NCBI GenBank assembly: GCA_021405325.1
Contig: QWII01000050.1
Coordinates: 1 to 64,000, forward strand
Direction: 5' to 3'
Length of the DNA: 64,000 nucleotides
Source of the DNA: Caldilinea sp. CFX5
Lineage (GTDB): Bacteria; Chloroflexota; Anaerolineae; Caldilineales; Caldilineaceae
The position numbers were made by a program, and so were the translations under genes. Of the stretch, positions 1 to 7,831 are shown piece by piece; within the stretch, counting starts at the first letter, position 1, and every line of letters starts with the position of its first letter. The notes under the pieces are model-generated. The model worked only from the letters and a program-made list of their open reading frames with translations, was not told where the DNA came from and made no database searches.

Positions 1-4
1 CAAA

Positions 5-116
5 GTTTCCGACCTCTGACGAGGATTCATCTACTCCTGACCTTCATCTCTGCCGGCAATGGCAGATGAAGAATGCTATGTTTCCGACCTCTGACGAGGA
101 TTCATCTACTCCTGAC
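5..116. CRISPR. CRISPR array edge: two 37-nt repeats, one 38-nt spacer
   Basis: Two identical 37-nt repeats lie at 5-41 and 80-116. They start GTTTCCGACCTCTGACGAGG and end CTACTCCTGAC. Within the repeat, CCTC and GAGG can pair around TGAC. The spacer (42-79) is 38 nt, and bases 1-4 are the end of a further spacer, so the array continues left of the window. No repeat follows 116, so this is one terminus; which end carries the leader cannot be told. An adaptation module lies 2.7 kb away. The subtype is not determinable without effector genes, but RT-linked Cas1 is most often seen with type III systems. Confidence 0.93.
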
Positions 117-210
117 AGCTAATCGCACCACTTTGACTTGGCGAGCATCAATTCTCACCGGTAGCGCGGGATCATGGGCGGGTTGTGGATTGATCTTGTT
201 TCGCATAATA

Positions 211-240
211 TTCGCACCACTTTTCATCATCTGCTATACT
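211..240 (+). promoter_or_regulatory. Weak promoter candidate for the WYL gene
   Basis: TATACT at 235-240 is a good -10 box. TTCGCA at 211-216 is a poor -35 at 18-nt spacing. It sits in the 208-nt gap between the last CRISPR repeat and the WYL gene, a gap that could also hold the array leader. Support is motif match only. Confidence 0.3.
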
Positions 241-324
241 ACCACTGGCAAGCGTGAATGACCATAAGCTGTCCTTGTCACTGATTATACAAAGAATTGC
301 GTTGGCTGTCAAGGGGTATTTTTG

Positions 325-2739
325 ATGAATCATGAAACGGCTGTCACTTTGTCGGCTGCCCTGGATCGACTGCGCTATCACGAGGTGCGCGCCATTCTCG
401 TGGCGCTGGGGTTGGGACGGCGCGCCAGCGAAAACCAAAAGGCGGCGTGGATTGCCGCCATTGCCGCGGCTTGGCTGGACCCGGCCCAACAGCCCCATCT
501 GCTGGATCGGCTCTCGCCGGCGGCCCAGGCGGCCCTTTGGCGCTTGCTCCAGGGGGGCGAGCTGCCTACCTCGCTCTTTCTGGCCGAGTATGGCCCGCTG
601 CGCTTGCCGGCCGATTCGCCCGCCCGCCCTACCCGGCCCCAAGACGCGGGGGCGCCCCCGCCGTCGCCAGACGAATGGGCGGCCCTCGTGGCGTGGCCGG
701 AGACGGCCCCAACGCTGCCGCCCTGGCGGCAACCCCAAAGCGTGAGTGAAGAACTTTTCTATCGCGGCTTGTTGCTTCCGGGGACGGATCAGCCGCTGCC
801 GGACGCGCCCTGGCTTGTCTTGCCCTGGGCGTTGCGCCAACCGCTGGAGCGGCTGCTGGCCGCGCGCTTGGGCTTGCTCCCGTTGCATCGTCTCCCGCCC
901 GAGCCACTGCCGGCGCAGCCCCCGGTGTTGCTCCACGACCTGGCCCAATGGCTCATCTATCGTCAGCAACAGCGCGACCTGGTTTTGTTGCAGGGCCGGT
1001 GGTTGCCGCCGCGCCACCTGCGCGCCTTCCAGGCACGGCTTTTGCAGCCGGCCCCGCACAGCACCCAAAGCGCGCGCCCCGCTTCGCACAAACAGGCCCA
1101 TTGGCCCGCCTTTCTGAGCTTTCTGGCTGCGGCCGCCGAGCTAACCACGCCCCAGGGGATCAGCGCTGCCGGCTGGCAATGGCTGGCCGCCGACCCGGCG
1201 CAGCAACTCCGTCTCTTGTGGCGCGCCTGGTGTGACGCCCCGCCCAGCTTGCGGTCGGCCTATCACCAACCGGCGGCCTGGTTGCCGGCCCCGTGGCCCC
1301 AGTTGCTCTTTCCTTACCTCGAAGAGACCTTTGCCCCGGCCTGGTTGACGGATGTGGTTCTCGCCATGGAGAGCGATTGGCGGCCTTACTTTGTCGCCCA
1401 CTTGCCCTCCCTGCGCGCGTTGGATGAGGCAATGGCAGGCGTGCTGGCTGTCCTCTTGCACCATTTTGATGCCATTGCGCCGGCCCATGCCATTGACGAT
1501 CGCCAATGGCCGCCCCTGCCGGGCGGCCTTGGCCTGGCCGAAGCGACGCGCCTCGCCGGCGCCCTGCCCGACAGTGGCCCGCTTGCGCCCTATGACCAAT
1601 GGCCCTACGTCCAGATTGGCTACCAGTTGACGACGTTGGGCCGCTGGCTGCTGGCCCTGCCCGGCGCCAGGTCACCCCAGACACGTTGGCGGCGGCGCCC
1701 CAAGCCGGCCCGGCTCACCGTCACCCCCGATCACTGGCTCCTCACCCTACCGGTGGACGCCGCACCGCTGGCCCAAGCGCACCTGGCCCCCTTTGCCCAG
1801 GTGGAAACGGGCGACGACCCCACCGGCACGGTCGCGGCGACCGGCGTGCATACCTACCGCTTGCAGGCGACCACCGTTGGTCAAGCCGCGGCGGCGCACC
1901 TGGGGCTGCCCACGTTGCTGGACGCGTTGACCACTCTCGGCCTGACCCTGACGCCGGATCAACTGGCGCACCTGCACAACTGGTATGCCGCCGGGCAACA
2001 GTTGCAGCTTCTGCTCTTGCCGCTGGTGCGCACCACTGATGCCGCCCTGATGGCGCGTCTGCAACAAAACCGGCGGCTCCAGCCTTGGCTGGGGGAAGTG
2101 CTAAGCCCGACAACGGCCATCTGGCACGGGGATGGCGCCGCCTTCGTGGCGGCGCTCCGTCAACAAGGGTTCTACCCGGATGCCGCCGCCTGGTCGCAAG
2201 AAGGGACGCCGCCGGCAGGGGAGACTGGAGCAACAGGGGAAGGGGCCGCACCGGCGTTGGTGCGCGATGCCGGTGCGCTCTGGCTGGCAGCGCGCATTTA
2301 TCAATGGCTAGGTCAGTTTTTGCCGCTCCCCGTTGCTCTGCCTGACGACCAGGTGCGCCTCCTGACGCAATCTTTGTCTCCTGGGCAACAAGCCGCCGTA
2401 ACGGCGCACCTGGCCCAACTGGAAGATCGCCTGCGCCAACTCCTCGATCACCTGCCCTTCACGCCGCCGCCTACACCCACTGATCCGGAACAGTGGCGGC
2501 CCCTGGTCGCCGCGGCCATTGCCGCCAAAACCCCCTTACAGATGCGCTATTTCAGCGCCGGCCGCAATTTGACGACCGACCGCCTGATTGATCCCTATTG
2601 GATTGAAGAAGCGCACGGCATTCCCTATCTGCGCGCCTATTGCCACAGCGCCGGCGCCGTTCTCACCTTTCGCCTGGATCGGATCGAGGCGTTAGCCCTA
2701 AGTCCAGCGTCTAGTAGTCCTAATGCAGATGTCGCGTAG
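325..2739 (+). CDS. Helicase-associated/WYL domain protein beside CRISPR
   Basis: An 804-residue protein. Its N-terminal few hundred residues resemble the helicase-associated (XPB/Ssl2 N-terminal-like) proteins common in Chloroflexota (alpha-helical, with DRLSPAAQAALWRLLQGGE). The last 70 residues match a WYL domain (PLQMRYFSAGRNLTTDRLID, then TFRLDRIEAL), a ligand-sensing fold that often regulates CRISPR-Cas and other defence genes. No helicase Walker motifs are seen. The start is ATG 325 after AAGGGG; a TTG at 322 is less likely. It converges on cas2, and its TAG stop lies inside the following repeat array. A role in controlling the CRISPR locus is inferred from position only. Confidence 0.62.
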   Translation: MNHETAVTLSAALDRLRYHEVRAILVALGLGRRASENQKAAWIAAIAAAWLDPAQQPHLLDRLSPAAQAALWRLLQGGELPTSLFLAEYGPLRLPADSPARPTRPQDAGAPPPSPDEWAALVAWPETAPTLPPWRQPQSVSEELFYRGLLLPGTDQPLPDAPWLVLPWALRQPLERLLAARLGLLPLHRLPPEPLPAQPPVLLHDLAQWLIYRQQQRDLVLLQGRWLPPRHLRAFQARLLQPAPHSTQSARPASHKQAHWPAFLSFLAAAAELTTPQGISAAGWQWLAADPAQQLRLLWRAWCDAPPSLRSAYHQPAAWLPAPWPQLLFPYLEETFAPAWLTDVVLAMESDWRPYFVAHLPSLRALDEAMAGVLAVLLHHFDAIAPAHAIDDRQWPPLPGGLGLAEATRLAGALPDSGPLAPYDQWPYVQIGYQLTTLGRWLLALPGARSPQTRWRRRPKPARLTVTPDHWLLTLPVDAAPLAQAHLAPFAQVETGDDPTGTVAATGVHTYRLQATTVGQAAAAHLGLPTLLDALTTLGLTLTPDQLAHLHNWYAAGQQLQLLLLPLVRTTDAALMARLQQNRRLQPWLGEVLSPTTAIWHGDGAAFVAALRQQGFYPDAAAWSQEGTPPAGETGATGEGAAPALVRDAGALWLAARIYQWLGQFLPLPVALPDDQVRLLTQSLSPGQQAAVTAHLAQLEDRLRQLLDHLPFTPPPTPTDPEQWRPLVAAAIAAKTPLQMRYFSAGRNLTTDRLIDPYWIEEAHGIPYLRAYCHSAGAVLTFRLDRIEALALSPASSSPNADVA

Positions 2740-2894
2740 TCGTATCGTCGTGTGGTCGCGTAGTCGTATCGTCGTGTGGTCGTGTAGTCGCGTGGTCGCG
2801 TGGTCGCCATGTCTAAAAACCACATTACACGACTCCACGACTCCACGACTCCACGACTCCACGACTCCACGACTACGCGACCACGCGACTACAC
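2731..2894. repeat. Inverted octamer array between WYL gene and cas2
   Basis: The left arm is built of octamers of the form GTCGYGTR, the centre is about 20 nt around 2810-2830, and the right arm carries inverted words (CACGACTC, CGCGACTA). The stop codons of both convergent genes (TAG at 2737-2739 on +, TAG at 2889-2891 on -) are part of the array. Confidence 0.9.
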
Positions 2895-3200
2895 AATGAC
2901 ATAGGGTTCGTGGCGCAGGAGTTCCGCTTTGCCCAACAGGGTGGTTTTGCGCAGACAGCTTTCACAGAGCGGGTAGAAGCGCACGTCATCCTGTTGGTTG
3001 TCAATGAGATCGCGCAGGCGCGCCTTGAGCCGATCCAAATCCGCCGGGCGCAACTCACATTCAAAGACGCTATATTGGGCGCGCCGGCCATAGCCTTCCA
3101 GCGTTTTCATCACCTTGGTGCGCCGTTTATCATCAGGGATGTCATAGCTGACCACCACCCAATGGCGCCGGTTACGTGGCGCGCGGGCGATTGGGTCCAT
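2889..3200 (-). CDS. cas2: CRISPR-associated endoribonuclease-fold protein Cas2
   Basis: 103 residues, the usual Cas2 length. The ferredoxin-like start VVSYDIPDDKRRTKVMKTLE carries the conserved aspartate, followed by YGRRAQYSVFECEL and a C-terminal beta strand. Cas2 bridges Cas1 dimers in the spacer-integration complex. It is the last gene of the minus-strand RT-cas1-RNase H-cas2 set, 128 nt after the RNase H gene with a heptamer array between. Start ATG 3200 follows GAAAGAGA at modest spacing. Confidence 0.95.
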   Translation of the reverse strand: MDPIARAPRNRRHWVVVSYDIPDDKRRTKVMKTLEGYGRRAQYSVFECELRPADLDRLKARLRDLIDNQQDDVRFYPLCESCLRKTTLLGKAELLRHEPYVIV

Positions 3201-3226
3201 CGTTGGGTCTCTTTCAATAAAGGAAT

Positions 3227-3333
3227 TGCGAGTTACGAGTTACGAGTTGCGAGTTACGAGTTACGAGTTACGAGTTACGGGTTGCAATAGGCTTGCCCTA
3301 TCCGTAATTCGTAACTCGTAACTCGTAACTACG
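3227..3333. repeat. Inverted heptamer array between RNase H gene and cas2
   Basis: Repeated GAGTTAC words run from 3227, the centre is near 3287-3305, and the inverted words (GTAACTC) return to 3333. The TAG stop of the RNase H gene (3329-3331) lies in the array. The word differs from the GTCGYGTR word at the other junctions of this locus. Confidence 0.88.
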
Positions 3334-3847
3334 TAAAGATTTCCGCGTTAAACGCTTCAATCGCCAGGGCCAGGTCGCGCCAGGGCATCATCGCTTGGCC
3401 GGCCAGCCCATCGGCCAGGCGGTTCCATTCGCGCGGGGCCAGACAGTAGCGCACCTGGGGCAGGCGACGGGCCAGGGCGCAGGCGCGCCAGTGCCAGGGG
3501 CGCAATTCGGCGCTGTTGACGTTGAAGTAGCCGCGCATCTGCCCGACCACCACTTCGCTGTCGAGGATGCAAGTCAATTCGGTGGCCCTGTGCGTCACCC
3601 CAATTTCCAAACCCAGCAGGAGACCGGCATATTCGGCTTCGCTGCTCGATCCGGCCGCCAACCGTTGCCAGCGCCAGTCGATGATCTGCCCGCGGACATT
3701 GCGCGCCACCGCCGCCGCCGTGCAGACCGGCTCCTCGCGAAAATATTTGCGCCAGGCCGCCCGCGTCGGCTGATCGTCAACCGTTTGTGCTGCGCCGCCG
3801 GCCCCACCGTCACAAAAAACCCACAATTGTTTCATCATTTGTTGCAT
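3329..3847 (-). CDS. Stand-alone RNase HI inside the CRISPR adaptation operon
   Basis: 172 residues with the RNase HI catalytic set in order: D13 (FCDGGAGG), E72 (GSSSEAEYAG), D96 (ILDSEVVV) and D146 (NRLADGLAG). The family cuts the RNA strand of RNA:DNA hybrids. It lies between cas1 and cas2 in a module that also has a reverse transcriptase, so the likely substrate is the hybrid made when RNA-derived spacers are copied (inference). ATG 3847 is preferred because GGAGGAGG lies just upstream; the GTG at 3850 is less likely. A broader RNase H-fold (RVT_3) label would also fit, but all four acidic residues are present. Confidence 0.88.
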   Translation of the reverse strand: MQQMMKQLWVFCDGGAGGAAQTVDDQPTRAAWRKYFREEPVCTAAAVARNVRGQIIDWRWQRLAAGSSSEAEYAGLLLGLEIGVTHRATELTCILDSEVVVGQMRGYFNVNSAELRPWHWRACALARRLPQVRYCLAPREWNRLADGLAGQAMMPWRDLALAIEAFNAEIFT

Positions 3848-3863
3848 CACTACCTCCTCCTAA

Positions 3864-4046
3864 CCCGACCACGCGCCTACGCGACTACGCGACTACCCGA
3901 CCACGCGCCTACGCGACTACCCGACCACGCGACTACGCGACTACGCGACCACGCGACTACGTGACTACGCGACTACCCGACCACGCGCCTACGCGACTAC
4001 GCGACCACATGACTACGCGACTACCCGACCACGCGCCTACGCCACC
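3864..4046. repeat. Octamer array between cas1 and RNase H gene
   Basis: About 22 tandem octamers of the type CGACTACG/CGACCACG/CGCCTACG, all in one orientation, with no inverted arm. It fills the gap and includes the TAG stop of cas1 (4037-4039). Units are 8 nt with point variation. No spacer-like unique sequence separates them. Confidence 0.9.
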
Positions 4047-5095
4047 AACCCCTCATACTCTTTCCGTTCCCCTGTAACTACGCGCGCAAAGAGACGCGCT
4101 TGTAATTCCAGACAACGGCGCAGGGTATTTTCCTGGCCGCTCGGACGGTGGCGCAGCGTAGTGGCCATGCCCTTTTCATAGGCCGCGATCACCTTGGGCA
4201 GCAACGCCGTTCCCAGTTCCACGGGGCGCGCTTCGTTACCGGTGAAGGTAAAGTCGGTCGGCGTCAGTGCGCCGGTGCGCACGAGATCGAGCAGCAGTCG
4301 ATCCACCGCCAAGGGGCGAAATTCCTCCATGAGATCGAGCGTCAACGAAGGGCGCCCCGCTGCCAGGGCGTGAAAACAGCCCAGGTGCGGATTTAGCCCC
4401 ACCATGCGCACGACGGCGGTCATATCCTTTTGCAAGAGCGCATAGCCAAAGCTCAACAGCGCATTGAAGGGATCGGGCGCGGGATGATATTGGCGCCCGG
4501 CAAAGCCCCAGCGGGCGTCAAACAGGGCGCGGATGGCACCGAAATAGGAAGCGCCGGCCCGCCCTTCATAGCCGCGTAACCCATCGCTATCGGTTGCGCG
4601 ACTGCTGGCGCGGCGCATCTCCTCGATCGCGGCGACGGCTTTGGGTAGACTATCGATGGCCGCGGGGTTCATAGCGCCGGGGGCGGGCGCTTGTCCGGTC
4701 AATTGGGCGGCCAGCGTTTGCAAGGTGTTGCGTTGGTTTTGCAACTTGGCCTGGACGATCTTTTTTGCCACGGCCAGGGCGGCCTGCTCATTGCCGACAA
4801 GGCGCATCTGCGCCTGATGGAGTTGGGCAAATTGATCTTCACTCCCACTCAGGCGCGCCACAAATTTGCCGTAGAGGGTCATAAAGACCAGATCGACCCC
4901 CTCGGTTATCAAGAGGACAGCCGCCTGCGTCGTCACCTGGACATTACCATAGACGACGATCTGCGTCAGATCGCGCACGGGGGCATGGGCCAACAGTTGC
5001 TGTTTCCCGGTTGCTTTCTCCTGCTGTGTCACCCGGATCTGTTCCATCGCCCGGCGCACCACGGCGCCTTGTTCGCGTACATGCAAAACGGTCAT
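4037..5095 (-). CDS. cas1: CRISPR integrase Cas1
   Basis: 352 residues, typical length. The metal ligands can be placed at E177 (RGYEGRAGASYF), H242 (NPHLGCFHA) and E257/E258 to D265 (LTLDLMEEFRPLAVDRLLLD). The N-terminal beta-domain contains VVYGNVQVTTQAAVLLITEG. Cas1 integrates spacers into the array. It is not fused to the RT, which is the separate upstream gene 207 nt away. Start ATG 5095 follows GGAGGG. Confidence 0.96.
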   Translation of the reverse strand: MTVLHVREQGAVVRRAMEQIRVTQQEKATGKQQLLAHAPVRDLTQIVVYGNVQVTTQAAVLLITEGVDLVFMTLYGKFVARLSGSEDQFAQLHQAQMRLVGNEQAALAVAKKIVQAKLQNQRNTLQTLAAQLTGQAPAPGAMNPAAIDSLPKAVAAIEEMRRASSRATDSDGLRGYEGRAGASYFGAIRALFDARWGFAGRQYHPAPDPFNALLSFGYALLQKDMTAVVRMVGLNPHLGCFHALAAGRPSLTLDLMEEFRPLAVDRLLLDLVRTGALTPTDFTFTGNEARPVELGTALLPKVIAAYEKGMATTLRHRPSGQENTLRRCLELQARLFARVVTGERKEYEGLVA

Positions 5096-5148
5096 CCGAT
5101 CCCTCCTTTGCGTTTCCGGCCTACACTATACTGATAATGACGAAATGC

Positions 5149-5307
5149 AGTCGTGTGGTCGTGTGGTCGTGTGGTCGCGTGGTCGTGTGGTCGTGTGGTC
5201 GTGTGGTCGTGTAGTCGTGTGGTCGTGTGGTCGCGTGTGGTCGCACGGTCGTGTCATCCAGACGAAGCGACCACGCGACCACACGACTACGCGACCACGC
5301 GACTACG
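5149..5307. repeat. Inverted octamer array between RT gene and cas1
   Basis: Left arm of GTCGTGTG/GTCGCGTG units, centre near 5245-5268, right arm of inverted CGACCACG and CGACTACG units. The TAG stop of the RT gene (5303-5305) is formed by the outermost unit. Same word family as 2731-2894 and 3864-4046. Confidence 0.9.
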
Positions 5308-6226
5308 AAAGCTGGTAACATTCATCACGCACAAAGAAATAGCCCAGCCAGGAAAAGCCGGTGTCGAAGTGGCGCAGGCAGCTTTTCGCCTGGTTGAGTT
5401 GCAACCCCCACTGGTGCAACGCGTCATGGACGGCCACCAGCGCATGTTGCGCCTCCGCCTTGCGCTGACAACAGACGATGAGATCGTCGGCATAGCGCAC
5501 CACGGCCAACGCCTGGGCGGTCAAGGTGAGATCGATCTGATGCAGATAGATGTTCGCCAGCAGCGGGGAGAGGACGCTGCCCTGACTGGCGCCGGCCTTT
5601 TGCGGCAGACCATCCGCCGTGTTAAAGATGTCCGCCGCCAGCCAGCGCTCGATATAGCGCAGTACCAAGGGATCTTCGACCCGTTGAGCCACCAGCGCCA
5701 GCAGGCGCGTCCGCTCGATGCTGTCAAAGCACTCTTTAATGTCGGCATCGACCACCCAGCGGCGATTTTCGTTGCGCAGCGCTTGCACACGAGCAATGGC
5801 GTCCGCCACCCCCAGCCCTGGCCGAAAGCCCAGGCTACAGGGCAGAAAGATCGCTTCAAAGCTGGGGGCAATGATGTCGTAGATGACCCGTTGGGCCAGA
5901 CGGTCGCGCAGCGCCCAGAGCGCCAATGGTCGCAAGCCGCCACTGGGCTTTGGCACCAGAATGCGCCGGATCGGGCGGGGCGCATAGTCGCCGCTGATCA
6001 ATTGTTGGCGGAGTTGGGTCAACTCAGCATCGAGATCGGCCTCAAACTTCTGAATCGTCATGCCATCGACACCGGCGCCGCCGCCGGTGCGCTTGACGGC
6101 CAGCCAGGCCCGGCGCAACGCCGCGGTGGGGAAAAGCTGGGCGGGGGGTGTCGCCGGAATGGGGCCGATGGTCGGTGAACGCGAATGGCGTTCTGCCGGC
6201 GCATGGCTTTTGGTTGGTTGGGTCAT
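5303..6226 (-). CDS. CRISPR-associated group II intron-like reverse transcriptase
   Basis: 307 residues. RT motifs run in order: ILVPKPSGGLRPL (88-101), LGFRPGLGVADAI (132-144), motif A DADIKECFDSI (160-170), motif B ASQGSVLSPLLANIYL (213-228), motif C YADD (245-248), and a final GFSWLGY block. This is the core of a group II intron-type RT without the maturase X or endonuclease domains, the form found beside cas1. It probably copies RNA into DNA for spacer acquisition. ATG 6226 is chosen because GGAGGA lies just before it; ATG 6241 lies upstream of that site. First gene of the minus-strand adaptation set. Confidence 0.92.
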   Translation of the reverse strand: MTQPTKSHAPAERHSRSPTIGPIPATPPAQLFPTAALRRAWLAVKRTGGGAGVDGMTIQKFEADLDAELTQLRQQLISGDYAPRPIRRILVPKPSGGLRPLALWALRDRLAQRVIYDIIAPSFEAIFLPCSLGFRPGLGVADAIARVQALRNENRRWVVDADIKECFDSIERTRLLALVAQRVEDPLVLRYIERWLAADIFNTADGLPQKAGASQGSVLSPLLANIYLHQIDLTLTAQALAVVRYADDLIVCCQRKAEAQHALVAVHDALHQWGLQLNQAKSCLRHFDTGFSWLGYFFVRDECYQLS

Positions 6227-6257
6227 AGTTCCTCCACTCATACTTGCCGCTCTAGCC

Positions 6258-6297
6258 GCGTCCGTGACGCGCCGGGTTGGTTGCGCGTCACGGACGC
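6258..6297. terminator. Perfect 15-bp hairpin upstream of RT gene
   Basis: Bases 6258-6272 pair perfectly with 6283-6297 around a 10-nt loop. There is no T-tract, so rho-independent termination is uncertain. It lies between the 3' end of the hypothetical gene and the RT start and may insulate the two minus-strand units. Confidence 0.5.
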
Positions 6298-6434
6298 GCC
6301 CGGAGCAGTGTCACCACCTGTAGGATGCTCACCCGATGGACAACAGGTGTCGCTCCGGGCGCGTCACGGACGCGCCCGGAGCAGTGCGTAACCTACAGAA
6401 GACTCACCCGTTGGACAGCAACGATTTCGCGCAG
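6283..6434. repeat. 76-bp tandem duplication with hairpins
   Basis: A 28-nt block is identical at 6283-6310 and 6359-6386, and what follows is similar in both units (CACCCGATGGACAACA against CACCCGTTGGACAGCA). The second unit reaches into the last codons of the hypothetical gene. A perfect 13-bp hairpin with a 3-nt loop lies at 6353-6381. Confidence 0.7.
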
Positions 6435-7076
6435 GGCGACCGATTGGGAATGACGGTCGGGGCGGGCGTCAAGCCAGCTTTTTAGGTCGGGATGGGGGTC
6501 CGGGGCATGGGTGTTCCGGGGGTCTGTTGGGAAGATCAGCCATTGCTCAACCGGTTGATCGGCCGCTTGGGTGATCGGCGACCAAAGCGGGGCGGCTTGC
6601 TGAAACAGGTGATCAAGCCACTGGGGAAGCGCTGTCGGCGCCGGTAGCGGCGGGCCATTGCGTGGCCTGGGCCAACGCCCTGTTTCTGGTGCGCTGGTGG
6701 ATTGGCTTGGCGGGGGAAAGGTTGCCCGTAACCAGGTTTCGACCGACCACTCCTGTAACGCGGTAAACGCCGTGGCAAATTGTTCGACCAGGCTCTCGCC
6801 AATGGCTGCCACCGCGCCATCGACCCACGCCTCGGCAGCGGTGCGTTGGAGGAGCGCCGTCAATGCCTGCATCCCAGCCTGCCGATTGACCGTGTCATGA
6901 CGAATCAGCTCCTGGCGCAGCGCTTCGAGGCGTGACCGATCCCACGGGGCGGGCAACGCTTGTAAGCCGGCTGTTACTTGTTCATCCAGATAGGTGACGA
7001 GCGCCGCCAGATGCGTCTGTAGTTGTTGCTGCCAGCCCAGCGCCGCCTTTATGACCGCGCAAGCAGGCTTTGGCAA
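6393..7076 (-). CDS. Hypothetical protein downstream of yqeC
   Basis: Not recognised. About 227 residues, helical in the first half (leucine/glutamine-rich, LQTHLAALVTYLDEQVTAGL), then a proline-rich linker and a tryptophan-rich C-terminal third (PVEQWLIFPTDPRNTH). No signal peptide or membrane segment is seen. The start is unclear: no ATG or GTG follows the yqeC stop early in the frame. TTG 7076, used here, overlaps yqeC by 28 nt, and a TTG further upstream at 7175 is also possible. The close fit to yqeC suggests translational coupling. Confidence 0.5.
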   Translation of the reverse strand: MPKPACAVIKAALGWQQQLQTHLAALVTYLDEQVTAGLQALPAPWDRSRLEALRQELIRHDTVNRQAGMQALTALLQRTAAEAWVDGAVAAIGESLVEQFATAFTALQEWSVETWLRATFPPPSQSTSAPETGRWPRPRNGPPLPAPTALPQWLDHLFQQAAPLWSPITQAADQPVEQWLIFPTDPRNTHAPDPHPDLKSWLDARPDRHSQSVALREIVAVQRVSLL

Positions 7077-7831
7077 AACACAGGCGCTACCGGTGAACGC
7101 AGCGCACCGGCAACCACGCAAGCGATCCCCGGTTCGGTGCGCAATAGCGCCGCCGTGGCGTGAACCGGCGCCCAATCATCGAGCAGATCGGTCTTGTTGA
7201 GCAGCACCGCCACCCGCGCCCCCTTCGGCGCCTCCTTGCGGCCCCCTGCCGGGTGAGCCACCACCCGCGCCACCACTTCCGGCGTGACCGGCGCGCCGTG
7301 GGGGCAGCCGCTCAACGCGCTGACCAACGCCGGTCGATGGACATTGTGTTCATCCAGCGGGCGACCAAAGACATCGACGCCGACCACAATCACCACCAGC
7401 GTACTCTCCGGCGGGATCACCGGTTCATAGGGCGCCGGCGCCTTGAAGGGGAGCTTGCGCGCGCCATCGGCCTCGACCAAAATGGCGTCGGCCAGCCCCA
7501 TCTGCGTCAAGGTGCTGACAAAGGCCACGGGGACGCCGCGCACCTTGCCGGTATCAGGCACAAGGTTGTCAGTAATCAGGAGATGGCGGTGTTGGGTCAG
7601 CGTCGCCGCCAGCCGTTCCGGGGTTGCCGCGGTCAGGAACAGATGCGCGGGCGCTAAGGCGAGTTGTTCGGCGGCAAGGTGGGTGGTGGTGGTGCTAATG
7701 ACACGCCGACCGGCAGCGACAAGATCAGCCGCCAGAGAAAAGAGCGCGCTGCTTTTGCCGCCGCCGCCGACAAAGGCGACCACCGGTGTGGGAGTGATCA
7801 TCAGGGGGGCGAGGGCTTCAAGCAGGGTCAT
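7049..7831 (-). CDS. yqeC: YqeC-type selenium cofactor/hydroxylase accessory NTPase
   Basis: 260 residues with a P-loop near the N-terminus (FVGGGGKSSALF), a DGARKLPFKAP block and a VLLNKTDL motif like the G4 motif of GTPases. This fits the YqeC family, which is tied to maturation of selenium-dependent molybdenum hydroxylases. It overlaps the end of xdhC by 14 nt. XdhC, YqeB and a xanthine-dehydrogenase-like pair in the same minus-strand run support the role. The biochemical reaction is not established for the family. Confidence 0.85.
   Translation of the reverse strand: MTLLEALAPLMITPTPVVAFVGGGGKSSALFSLAADLVAAGRRVISTTTTHLAAEQLALAPAHLFLTAATPERLAATLTQHRHLLITDNLVPDTGKVRGVPVAFVSTLTQMGLADAILVEADGARKLPFKAPAPYEPVIPPESTLVVIVVGVDVFGRPLDEHNVHRPALVSALSGCPHGAPVTPEVVARVVAHPAGGRKEAPKGARVAVLLNKTDLLDDWAPVHATAALLRTEPGIACVVAGALRSPVAPVFCQSLLARS

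Noticed and set aside
2731..5307. Octamer arrays near cas genes as a second CRISPR array
   Set aside because: Units are 7-8 nt with no unique spacers and often inverted within one array; similar arrays occur far from cas genes.
5303..6226. Diversity-generating retroelement
   Set aside because: No template/variable repeat pair or Avd-like gene is visible, and the RT motifs and cas1 neighbour fit the CRISPR-linked group.
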